A DNA stretch of 7,416 nt from Cyanobacteria bacterium UBA11153 (GCA_003511885.1 DOIX01000195.1:3457-10872), one strand, 5' to 3'. Counted from the first letter of the stretch, positions 1-5,903 are shown. Numbers and translations are program-made. The notes: generated by a model from the letters alone, not told the origin.

Positions 1-10
1 GATGTGGCGG

Positions 11-24
11 TTGCTATATAGCAA
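11..24. repeat. Perfect palindrome TTGCTATATAGCAA
   Basis: This is a 14-base perfect inverted repeat with no spacer. The same arms, TGCTATA and TATAGCA, recur at 3362-3368 and 3378-3384 with nine bases between them. It could be a dispersed palindromic repeat of the genome or a dyad operator. The sequence alone does not decide. Confidence 0.55.
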
Positions 25-75
25 TAGCCTTAAGGAGTTCCCTATCCCAGAGTAAAGACTGCCCGACTCATACCC

Positions 76-93
76 TAAGTGCAGAAGCACTTA
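76..93. repeat. Stem-loop, TAAGTGC/GCACTTA, possible terminator or operator
   Basis: A perfect 7-bp inverted repeat (76-82 and 87-93) closes a four-base AGAA loop. An AT-rich tract with five consecutive T follows at about 105-113. It lies 40 bases before the hicA-like ATG at 133. It may be the terminator of a gene left of the window, although the T-run is not adjacent, or an operator dyad for the toxin locus. The stem-loop is seen; the role is inferred. Confidence 0.4.
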
Positions 94-132
94 AATTACC
101 TAATTTTTATTCAAGAAAATTTTTGATGACAA

Positions 133-358
133 ATGCCTAAAAAAGTTAGAGAAATTAAAACAGATGTTACAGAAAGCAGGATTTTCACTCTTGCCCAAAC
201 GTGGGAAAGGCAGTCATTCTTACTGGATTCATCCACTTCTGCCAAACCCTGTAGTTATATTTGGTAAAGATGGTAACGATGCCAAGCATTATCAAACGCA
301 AGATGTCAAAGCAGGATTAGCAGAATTGAAGCAGTTACAGCAAGAGGATGAATCATGA
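133..358 (+). pseudogene. hicA: HicA-family mRNA interferase toxin, frameshifted near its N-terminus
   Basis: HicA toxins are small double-stranded-RNA-binding-fold ribonucleases that cut mRNA and are held in check by HicB. From ATG 133 the frame reads MPKKVREIK, a typical HicA start, then hits one extra A in the AAAA run at 157-160. The remainder (QMLQKAGFSLLPKRGKGSHS, then WIHPLL and a C-terminal helix) continues in the +1 frame to the TGA at 356-358. The His of the GSHS motif, the expected catalytic residue, is present. Removing one A gives a normal-looking protein of about 74 residues. The frame from ATG 164 alone gives 64 residues and lacks the first strand/helix. No HicB follows. It may be a pseudogene, a sequencing error, or a gene rescued by slippage or internal initiation. 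Family assignment is confident; activity is not. Confidence 0.75.
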
Positions 359-761
359 AATAACTGGCAATTCTTTAAAAGCTTGTCAAGACTTACTGAA
401 ATCTGCGGGAGCAGAAACTGTAAAATGTTTGGTTTTGGGTAAGACGATAAGATATGAAGAAGATCATGATTTTTTTTATGAGGATGGGCAACATGGTAGG
501 ATCAAAAAATCTATTGAAGAAGAATATCAAAAGAGTTACTCCGACATAGAATCTAACTATTATGAAAAGGGTCACGAGTTATTAGCAAAATATGAAGAGG
601 AAAAACAAGAGTTACAATATGATTATAATGAGGGAGATTTATCGGATGAAGATTTTGACCAATTTGATTGTGAACTAAAACAAATCTACATTGGATATGA
701 GATGGAACTTGAAGATCAATTTAATCACGACAAAGACGGGATTGGTTATGAGACATGTTGA
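348..761 (+). CDS. Hypothetical acidic, charged, helix-rich protein
   Basis: I do not recognise this 137-residue protein. It is strongly acidic and rich in Glu, Asp, Tyr and Lys. The segment of about residues 54-125 is dense in charged residues and probably forms a long helix or coiled coil. I see no signal peptide, membrane segment or catalytic motif. The ATG at 348 lies inside the end of the hicA-like gene (11-base overlap), so translation may be coupled. It is not a HicB: it has neither the usual partial RNase-H-like fold motifs nor a DNA-binding tail. After the TGA at 759-761 the same frame stays open for 17 codons of similar composition to a TAA at 813-815, so the protein may once have been longer. 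A role as a partner of the neighbouring toxin cannot be excluded but is unsupported. Confidence 0.6.
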   Translation: MNHEITGNSLKACQDLLKSAGAETVKCLVLGKTIRYEEDHDFFYEDGQHGRIKKSIEEEYQKSYSDIESNYYEKGHELLAKYEEEKQELQYDYNEGDLSDEDFDQFDCELKQIYIGYEMELEDQFNHDKDGIGYETC

Positions 762-864
762 CAGGAGGAAGCATTAAACGAGTTGTACTATTTTTCTGGA
801 CTTTATGAGAAGTAACCCATCCCTATCAATAAAATAATATCCATCTCCTGGCTTATAGCTACAC
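762..864. other. Convergent intergenic gap
   Basis: This short gap separates the rightward acidic ORF from the leftward 194-residue gene. It contains the 17-codon in-frame continuation of the acidic ORF (762-815). Distant CAGGAG (762-767) and CTCCTG (845-850) arms are complementary, but they are too far apart to call a terminator. I see no clear intrinsic terminator for either gene. Confidence 0.4.
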
Positions 865-1449
865 TTAACCAACCCTACTCGCTGCGAGAATTCGACTGTC
901 AGATTGAGAATTACCATCAATCAATGAAACCCTAACACAATGAGCAATATGAATCCCTGCATAACAATAATCAGGATTTTGATGAGCTTCCGGCAAATAA
1001 CTATCTATCCGCGATACTCGCCAAGGTAATTTGATAAATTCACGCTTAGAGTAATCGTACTCTCTTAAATAAGCTCCCACTTTAACTTTCTTACCATAAA
1101 AATGGATAGAAGATTGAATCAATTCTCTATTATCAGCAACGAAAATTTGAAGAATAGTAAGAGGATTATCTTTGAACATCTTAATCCTAGCCCAATCCAA
1201 GCGCTGAGGTAAAATCTCTCCTACCAAACCACAGTGATTCAAAAATACAAGTGAATCAGTTTCAAATTCAGGTTGAGTTTGTGCTTCTAAGCGAAACTCA
1301 TCAATAGCGACAACCTCCCAACTTCTCTCACTTCCAATTGCTACACACTCTCCCTTAACTGGAATTCCTTCAGCCCATTCTAAACGAGTATATTCTCCAA
1401 GTTGAGGATTGAATTGGTGATGGGTTGCTTCGTAGTATCTATATGGCAT
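865..1449 (-). CDS. Conserved-looking hypothetical protein with two W-x-V-x-x-I-D segments
   Basis: This is a protein of 194 residues that I cannot assign to a named family. I chose the start MPYRYYEATHH at 1449 over the longer ATG at 1515. The longer form would overlap the preceding gene by 65 bases, whereas ATG 1449 lies one base after that gene's TAA (1451-1453), a usual arrangement for translational coupling. The protein has no signal peptide or membrane helix and is rich in beta-prone segments. Two regions look alike: residues about 29-50 ending WEVVAID and residues about 119-149 ending WRVSRID, each preceded by a G-x-x-V-x-x-G stretch. This hints at a duplicated small beta domain. Probably cytoplasmic and in an operon with the two genes upstream. 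Confidence 0.7.
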   Translation of the reverse strand: MPYRYYEATHHQFNPQLGEYTRLEWAEGIPVKGECVAIGSERSWEVVAIDEFRLEAQTQPEFETDSLVFLNHCGLVGEILPQRLDWARIKMFKDNPLTILQIFVADNRELIQSSIHFYGKKVKVGAYLREYDYSKREFIKLPWRVSRIDSYLPEAHQNPDYCYAGIHIAHCVRVSLIDGNSQSDSRILAASRVG

Positions 1450-1450
1450 T

Positions 1451-1672
1451 TTAATCGTCTTTATACTGAAGTGAACTAAATCTATCTGCGTTAGGATCGG
1501 CATCTTCACCTTCAAAAATGCAATCGTAGGGTAAGTCTTTTGTTCCCGTGTTGACAGCCTCCACTAGGTGAATAACAAGTCCCATCTGCTTCAATCTCCT
1601 TTCTAGAGCTGTGCAGCCTTCGGGGTTTACTGCTGCGTGGACTTCTTGAATTGGTTCTTCAGGTTCTTGCAC
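1451..1672 (-). CDS. Small hypothetical protein, GTG start
   Basis: This 73-codon ORF ends in TAA one base before the start of the 194-residue gene and begins 61 bases after the GTPase stop. It is an acidic soluble protein: an E/P-rich N-terminus, a middle of the form HAAVNPEGCTALERRLKQMG that may be a helix, then a D/E-rich tail. I do not recognise a family. The start is uncertain. GTG at 1670-1672 has no good ribosome binding site, and the same frame stays open upstream to TGA codons at about 1715-1720 without an ATG. A separate 13-codon ATG frame occupies 1680-1721. The true start could be a rare codon further upstream, or the 5' end may be frameshifted. The tight spacing to the next gene supports this being a real gene. 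Confidence 0.55.
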   Translation of the reverse strand: MQEPEEPIQEVHAAVNPEGCTALERRLKQMGLVIHLVEAVNTGTKDLPYDCIFEGEDADPNADRFSSLQYKDD

Positions 1673-1733
1673 TCTTATGCTAAAAAGTAATGTGAAATTT
1701 GTTCCAATTTTTACTCATCATACTCTACCACAT

Positions 1734-3287
1734 CTAGTCCTTAACTCCATCACCGTCCACTTCCTCTGCCTCATTCACTTCTTCCTTCTCCTTCAAAGGA
1801 TTAACCACCCGCGCGATCGCATCCGTGACAAATGCTTTAATAAACTCATCGCGGCGATTAAGCTGAAACTGCCGCTGTACCACTTCCGTCATCCCCCCAT
1901 CTCCCCAATCTTGATTGTGACGAAAATATTCAATAAAACTTTTCCCAGCAATCCGAGTTAAATAAGCCGCTGTCACCCCTTGAATAGCCTTGCCAACTAA
2001 ATAAGTTGCCACATTTAATTGTAAGGCGGTAGAAATCAGTTGAATGGCTCCCTTGACAATCCCTAAACTAGCCAAAGTTTTCCCTAAAGATAAAGCAAGT
2101 TCCCTCCCTCTTTCCATATTCAAATCGCAACCATAAATTCTGCCAATTTCTACCACCATTTGAGCATTAACAGCAGCAGTTGCTAATAAATCAACCACAG
2201 GTAAAGGCGTAACTGAAATTACCCCTGCACCAATCCACTGAAACCTTTCCACCACCTTTTCCGCCTGTCGCCGTCGTTGATTATCAATGAGACGGCGAGC
2301 ATCTTCACCCAAACGCTGAGATTGGAGTAAAATATTATCAGCAACCAAGTCTTCTCCCTCAGCCCGCAAAACCGCCGCCAGACGGCGAATTAAAGGCATC
2401 ACGTCGGGTTCGACATCGACCGCCTCTTCCAGAAAACGAGGATCCGGATTAGCTGCGATCGCAACTACATCCATTGCAGCAATAAAACCCCGCACCCGTT
2501 GCCGCAATCTGGCTAAAATAATCTCTTTATCTTCATCAGTATAAAGATCGCTTTTATTCAAAACCAAGAGAGAGCGTTTACCAATTTCTGCTAACCTTCT
2601 TAAAGGTTCATATTCCGATTTTCTTAAATCATTATCAACTACAAATAATAATAGATCCGCTTCCGTTGCCAACTGTCGCGCCAAAATTTCTCTTTCCGTA
2701 CCTGCCACCCCCGCCTCTAAAATACCCGGAGTATCAGTAATCAAAATCTGGCGATTTAATCCCTTCAACTTCAAACTATAAGTTTCCCCAACCGCTGTCG
2801 TCCCCATCGCCGCACCCACTTTCCCCACCATCCGTCCAATTAACGCATTCACCAGAGAAGTTTTTCCAGCCGAACCAGTTCCAAATACTACCACCTGTAG
2901 CTCACCACGAGCTAAAATAGCCTCAATCTCTCGAGATCTACTTAATAATTCTTGTCGTGCCACCTCATCCTGAATCTGCTTAACTTGCTGACGCACCGCT
3001 TTGAGAGTTTCCGAAGCTGCCTCCGCCTTCACCTGCGGGATTTTAGGTGCCAGGATGCGTTTGGCATGAGATTTTTTCCCTCCCCCAAAGAGCCGCAGAT
3101 AATAAATAAAGGCAAAAATTAAGATCCCAATCAGGGCAATAATTAACAAGAGGAGTAAATTAGCCAGGAGTGGGGCAGTAAAAGAAATTTGGATATAGAG
3201 CCGATGGAGGGAATCAATCAGCCAGAGCATTAACCCCAAAATCAGGCTAACACCAATAATCAGCGTTAAGAGGCGAGGTAGGGGCAT
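1734..3287 (-). CDS. Membrane-anchored Era-like GTPase with C-terminal DUF697-type domain
   Basis: This 517-residue protein probably binds and hydrolyses GTP at the cytoplasmic face of a membrane; its substrate or partner is unknown. Two hydrophobic segments (about residues 5-25 and 37-64) form an N-terminal anchor, followed by a basic stretch and a helical linker (about 84-128). The G domain shows the P-loop GTGSAGKTS (136-144), the switch I Thr in GTTA (162-165), DTPG (185-188) and NKSD (244-247). The G5 position reads AIAANP rather than a clear SAK. Residues about 335-500 match the DUF697/YcjF type: helical, with small-residue-rich hydrophobic stretches that include VTPLPVVDLLATAAVNAQMV. 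The C-terminal tail is acidic. ATG 3285-3287 is preceded by a weak GGA. Two small genes follow on the same strand. Domain assignment is confident; biological role unknown. Confidence 0.9.
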   Translation of the reverse strand: MPLPRLLTLIIGVSLILGLMLWLIDSLHRLYIQISFTAPLLANLLLLLIIALIGILIFAFIYYLRLFGGGKKSHAKRILAPKIPQVKAEAASETLKAVRQQVKQIQDEVARQELLSRSREIEAILARGELQVVVFGTGSAGKTSLVNALIGRMVGKVGAAMGTTAVGETYSLKLKGLNRQILITDTPGILEAGVAGTEREILARQLATEADLLLFVVDNDLRKSEYEPLRRLAEIGKRSLLVLNKSDLYTDEDKEIILARLRQRVRGFIAAMDVVAIAANPDPRFLEEAVDVEPDVMPLIRRLAAVLRAEGEDLVADNILLQSQRLGEDARRLIDNQRRRQAEKVVERFQWIGAGVISVTPLPVVDLLATAAVNAQMVVEIGRIYGCDLNMERGRELALSLGKTLASLGIVKGAIQLISTALQLNVATYLVGKAIQGVTAAYLTRIAGKSFIEYFRHNQDWGDGGMTEVVQRQFQLNRRDEFIKAFVTDAIARVVNPLKEKEEVNEAEEVDGDGVKD

Positions 3288-3361
3288 GATTCCATCTTGG
3301 GTGCGGGAATAGGGTATAAAACAACTTGATTCCTGTGCATATCTACTCTCTTAACGTACAC

Positions 3362-3384
3362 TGCTATATATTCATTCTATAGCA
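3362..3384. repeat. Inverted repeat TGCTATA-N9-TATAGCA
   Basis: Two perfect 7-base arms (3362-3368 and 3378-3384) flank a nine-base spacer. The arms are the same as in the palindrome at 11-24, where the spacer is absent. The position upstream of the GTPase start fits an operator or a dispersed repeat unit. Confidence 0.5.
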
Positions 3385-3421
3385 AGGGACTATTGGCTCT
3401 TGGCTAGGGGTTGGAGCAGAA

Positions 3422-3477
3422 AGCTGTCAAATCAAGGCTAACCAACTCTGATTTGGTATAGGTGGGTTTTTTCAGCT
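3422..3477. repeat. Nested inverted repeat in the divergent promoter region
   Basis: The inner arms CAAATCA (3428-3434) and TGATTTG (3449-3455) are perfectly complementary around 14 bases. The outer arms AGCTG (3422-3426) and CAGCT (3473-3477) enclose them. A run of six T lies at about 3467-3472, between the inner repeat and the outer right arm. It could be a regulator-binding dyad or the structure of a leader RNA for the DUF937 gene. The complementarity is seen; the function is inferred. Confidence 0.4.
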
Positions 3478-3601
3478 CTGAAGGTTAAAAAAAAGATTAA
3501 GATTTACACTCAGGGCTGGAAGCTGGCGATTAATTAAACCATAATTGTTCCAGAATATCGGAAATCGATTGAATCTCTGGTAACAATTAGGAACAAAAAT
3601 T

Positions 3602-4123
3602 ATGAGCCTGTTTAACCAAATCCTCGGTGCAGTAACAAACCCCTCCCAACAAGGGAGTACTAATCAGATTGGTAATATTCTAGATACAGTGCAACAACTG
3701 AGTAGTAACCATCAAAGCGATTCAGGTGCAGTAGGCTCCGCTATCTCTATTGTTGGAAACTATGTGCGAGGCGCACTTCAAGATAAGCGGAATAATGAGG
3801 GAGATGCTGTAGCCGAAGGCATTGTTAATCAATTCGGTGGCACTAATCCTAACAATCAAGTCGTGGAAATGCTCTTTAGCGCACCTCAGCTTCAACAGCT
3901 TATCAGCGAAATTGAAGCAAAAACGGGAATAAATGGAGCCACAATTCAATCTATGTTACCTACGTTAGTTCCCGTTGTCCTTAATTTCCTTCAAACTGGT
4001 GCTGATACTAACAATGCTGGCGGTGGTAATTCTGTTCTTAATGCTTTTTTAGATGCAGATGGAGATGGTGATGTCGATATGTTTGATGCCATGCAGCTTG
4101 CATCCCGCCATATCGGGAGATAA
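3602..4123 (+). CDS. DUF937-type protein with C-terminal EF-hand-like calcium loop
   Basis: This 173-residue protein begins MSLFNQILGAV and contains the helix-rich, Gln/Asn-rich body of cyanobacterial DUF937 proteins. That body includes the hydrophobic segment SMLPTLVPVVLNFLQ (117-131), too short and isolated to call a membrane span. At the C-terminus, residues 151-162 (DADGDGDVDMFD) fit a complete 12-residue EF-hand or dockerin-like loop: acidic at positions 1, 3, 5, 7, 9 and 12, Gly at 6 and Val at 8. A helix (AMQLASRH) follows. Calcium binding is therefore likely, but only one loop is present. No signal peptide is visible, so it is probably cytoplasmic. ATG 3602 has an AGGA nine bases upstream. 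The gene is divergent from the GTPase and convergent with the HPt gene. The cellular role of DUF937 is unknown. Confidence 0.85.
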   Translation: MSLFNQILGAVTNPSQQGSTNQIGNILDTVQQLSSNHQSDSGAVGSAISIVGNYVRGALQDKRNNEGDAVAEGIVNQFGGTNPNNQVVEMLFSAPQLQQLISEIEAKTGINGATIQSMLPTLVPVVLNFLQTGADTNNAGGGNSVLNAFLDADGDGDVDMFDAMQLASRHIGR

Positions 4124-4131
4124 GTAATTAG

Positions 4132-4173
4132 TTGAGAGTGGCTAGTGGATAATTGAGAGTTGAGAGTTGATAA
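4132..4173. repeat. Heptameric TTGAGAG repeats (STRR-like)
   Basis: TTGAGAG occurs at 4132-4138, 4153-4159 and 4160-4166, followed by the variant TTGATAA at 4167-4173. The last three units are in perfect 7-base register. Short tandemly repeated heptamers of this kind are known from intergenic regions of filamentous cyanobacteria. The array lies just after the DUF937 stop codon. Confidence 0.7.
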
Positions 4174-4197
4174 GCTGCTACGCATTTAAACTGTATA

Positions 4198-4214
4198 TTT
4201 TCCATTTAGGAAAA
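4198..4214. terminator. Possible stem-loop terminator between convergent genes
   Basis: A 6-bp inverted repeat, TTTTCC (4198-4203) and GGAAAA (4209-4214), closes a five-base ATTTA loop in the gap between the DUF937 gene and the HPt gene. It is AT-rich, and the T-run is not in the classical place on either strand, so this is a weak call. It is the best stem-loop I found in 4124-4302. Confidence 0.25.
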
Positions 4215-4302
4215 AATCGCTTAAACCCTCTCAATAAGCACCCCCGATTCAGAGCGCCCCTGCTTTCTTGAAACCTCATGAAAAGACTCCCGTCAGCAAA
4301 CC

Positions 4303-5355
4303 CTAATTATTTTTCGCGTGAGCATGGAGTAACTTAACAAGTTGGACAATTTGTTTCTTATTAAAGGCTTTAATAATTGCCTTAGCTGCTCCTTTTGCTT
4401 CAATGGGAATCGTAATTTGTTTGGCAGGAGTATCAGGGGCAGGTGAAGTGCTAGCTTTAACAGGAGTTTCGCTAGGAGGTTTGACTGGAGGTTTGCTAGG
4501 AGGTTTGACTGGAGTTTCCGTAGCAGGTTTGCTAGGAGGTTGGGCAGGAGGTTGGGGTGGCGTTGCGATCGCAAGTTTCTGTAATTCTGGACTAGGCGCG
4601 ATCCCATTTCCTTTGCCTTGTTGCACGAAATCGCTGGCTTGCTTGACCTCTTTAATGACTAGGGGTGCTAGGGTTTGATAAGAATTTTTAGTGTTTGCGA
4701 TCGCATGAAAGCAGGTTTTTAGTAATTCTTGCCAAGATGCCCCACCTCCTCCCATCTTGGCTAAATGCTTGCAATATTCCTGAATTTGTTGGCGACTGGT
4801 TGGTGTATCTTGTTGTTTAAATAACTGCAACATTTGTTTGAGAATCCCCGTAACTTGAATGGCAAAGTCAGGGGGACTCTTGCTTGTCACCGATGTGGCT
4901 TCTGCCGGGGCTTCCATTGCGGCTGCACCAGCTCCTCCCGTCGTTAGGCGTTCCAGATAATTCTGCAATCGCATAAAATTTGGTTCTGCGGCTTGGACTG
5001 CTTTTTGGGCTTCATCTTCCCGCAAGCCAAATGGTCCTTGCAATTGTTCGATCAAATCTTTAAGGATGTCGAAACTCTGAAAGAATAAGGTTTCCAGGTT
5101 ACTGTCAACTTTGAGATCGTGCTCCTTGAGAATTTTAAAACCATCCTCTAATCGATGTGCGGTTTTTTGAATACTACCATAGCCCAGCATCGCTGCTCCT
5201 CCTTTAACCGAATGGGCAGCGCGGAACATTTCATTCACTGTATCTGGATCTTTGACAACCGCAGGCAAATTTAATAGCCCTTTTTCGATGGTGTCGAGGT
5301 GTTCTTTCGCTTCTTCGATAAAATAGCCTAAAATCCGCTGATTCCCCGCATCCAC
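4303..5355 (-). CDS. HPt phosphotransfer protein with Pro/Lys-rich linker (split-CheA N-terminal type)
   Basis: This 350-residue protein has an N-terminal HPt domain (about residues 5-105), as in the P1 domain of CheA. His48 in MFRAAHSVKGGAAMLG is the expected phospho-acceptor. A second helical region spans about 163-248. Residues about 265-312 are a Pro/Lys/Thr-rich linker of repeated PPSKP/ETPVK units, and a short helical, basic C-terminus ends at 350. No HATPase, dimerisation, CheW-like or receiver domain is present, so it must receive phosphate from a separate kinase. This layout recalls the separated N-terminal half of a cyanobacterial split CheA (PilL-N type), which would link it to pilus motility or phototaxis; that is an inference. 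The start is GTG 5355, because an in-frame TGA lies six codons upstream. AGGA lies about ten bases before it. Confidence 0.85.
   Translation of the reverse strand: MDAGNQRILGYFIEEAKEHLDTIEKGLLNLPAVVKDPDTVNEMFRAAHSVKGGAAMLGYGSIQKTAHRLEDGFKILKEHDLKVDSNLETLFFQSFDILKDLIEQLQGPFGLREDEAQKAVQAAEPNFMRLQNYLERLTTGGAGAAAMEAPAEATSVTSKSPPDFAIQVTGILKQMLQLFKQQDTPTSRQQIQEYCKHLAKMGGGGASWQELLKTCFHAIANTKNSYQTLAPLVIKEVKQASDFVQQGKGNGIAPSPELQKLAIATPPQPPAQPPSKPATETPVKPPSKPPVKPPSETPVKASTSPAPDTPAKQITIPIEAKGAAKAIIKAFNKKQIVQLVKLLHAHAKNN
4471..4551. repeat. Degenerate 24-bp tandem repeat inside the HPt gene
   Basis: GCTAGGAGGTTTGACTGGAG is found at 4471-4490 and again exactly at 4495-4514, a period of 24 bases. A partial copy (GCTAGGAGGTTGGGCAGGAG) lies at 4531-4550. 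On the minus strand these encode the Pro/Lys-rich linker with a period of eight residues. The near-identity of the units suggests recent expansion by slippage, so linker length may vary between strains. Confidence 0.8.
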
Positions 5356-5684
5356 GGTAGTATTTCCTGCTCAAAACGATTGTGTACAACGATAGTTACA
5401 GCTTGGATGGACAAATATCTCACTTGCCACATCCCACAATTGCTGCCACTGGAGATTGGTGCGATCGCCTTCTGTTCGATACACTACGCCAAGGGCAGCA
5501 ATTAGACTATTTATTCTAGCTTAACCTGCGATAGACCCAAAGAGGGGACAATAGACTTCTTGAACAAACAATCTCAAACCCTTACCCTGTCGGGATCAAA
5601 ACCTAGTTTCTGGAGATGTCTAATTGCGATAACTGGAGGGCCCAGCACTTTTACGGTAAATGACCTATATAACTGTTATATTGC

Positions 5685-5742
5685 GATCCAGATCGCTGCG
5701 CTCAAGCCTTAAAGAACCAATCGTCTGGATCCCGATCTGGTT
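5685..5742. repeat. Two overlapping, mutually exclusive inverted repeats
   Basis: GATCCAGA (5685-5692) pairs with TCTGGATC (5724-5731), and CCAGATCG (5688-5695) pairs with CGATCTGG (5733-5740). The left arms overlap, so only one stem can form at a time. A third stem, AACCA/TGGTT (5715-5719 and 5738-5742), is also possible. A -10-like TATATT (5677-5682) sits immediately before, so transcription starting nearby would produce this structure at its 5' end. I found no matching -35 box. Confidence 0.45.
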
Positions 5743-5903
5743 GGAGAGATGCTAAACTTAGGCGTGACTGGGCTTTGAAACTCTGGACTTTGCGATCGCC
5801 CTTGATTTATAAGAAATGTTTAGTTTCTTTAAAAATTATCAATTTACGAGCAGATAAGTTACCAGAAAAGTCAAAATATGACAAATGGAAAAGTTCCGAG
5901 TCG

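Larger units (their letters stand above)
1..132. other. Left-edge intergenic region with two palindromes
   Basis: No open reading frame with coding character is visible here. The stretch holds a perfect 14-base palindrome (11-24) and a 7-bp stem-loop (76-93), each listed separately. A short ATG frame at 126 closes after four codons at 140. The gene that would lie to the left is outside the window. The AT-rich run 93-125 could carry a promoter for the hicA-like gene, but I cannot pick out convincing -35 and -10 boxes. Confidence 0.5.
3288..3601. other. Divergent intergenic region between the GTPase and DUF937 genes
   Basis: This is a 314-base non-coding stretch between two genes that read away from each other, so it should hold both promoters. 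It contains the TGCTATA/TATAGCA dyad (3362-3384) and a nested inverted repeat (3422-3477). I could not find a convincing pair of -35 and -10 boxes on either strand. For the rightward gene an AGGA at 3589-3592, nine bases before ATG 3602, serves as a plausible ribosome binding site. Confidence 0.6.
1813..5799. repeat. HIP1 palindromes (GCGATCGC), six copies
   Basis: GCGATCGC is found at 1813-1820, 2455-2462, 4565-4572, 4697-4704, 5461-5468 and 5792-5799. This octamer is highly over-represented in many cyanobacterial genomes, so six copies in 7.4 kb point to that phylum. Four copies lie inside genes (two in the GTPase, two in the HPt gene) and two lie in the long intergenic region. None lies in 1-1812 or after 5799. 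Confidence 0.9.

Noticed and set aside
393..575. Minus-strand frame inside the acidic ORF
   Set aside because: It is antisense to a longer ORF, rich in Phe/Ile as expected from complementing Glu/Lys codons, and has no ribosome binding site.
865..1515. Longer start (ATG 1515) for the 194-residue protein
   Set aside because: It would overlap the 73-codon gene by 65 bases, while ATG 1449 gives a one-base gap and a compact start typical of coupled genes.
1677..1961. Plus-strand frame over the 3' end of the GTPase gene
   Set aside because: It is antisense to a well-supported coding region and has no domain-like features.
3722..3949. Minus-strand frame inside the DUF937 gene
   Set aside because: It overlaps the clearly coding plus strand and lacks any motif; a shadow.
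4293..4607. Leu/Asn/Arg-rich minus-strand frame and Gly/Leu-rich plus-strand frame (4403-4678)
   Set aside because: Both are off-frame readings of the Pro/Lys-rich repeat of the HPt gene; the repetitive composition explains them.
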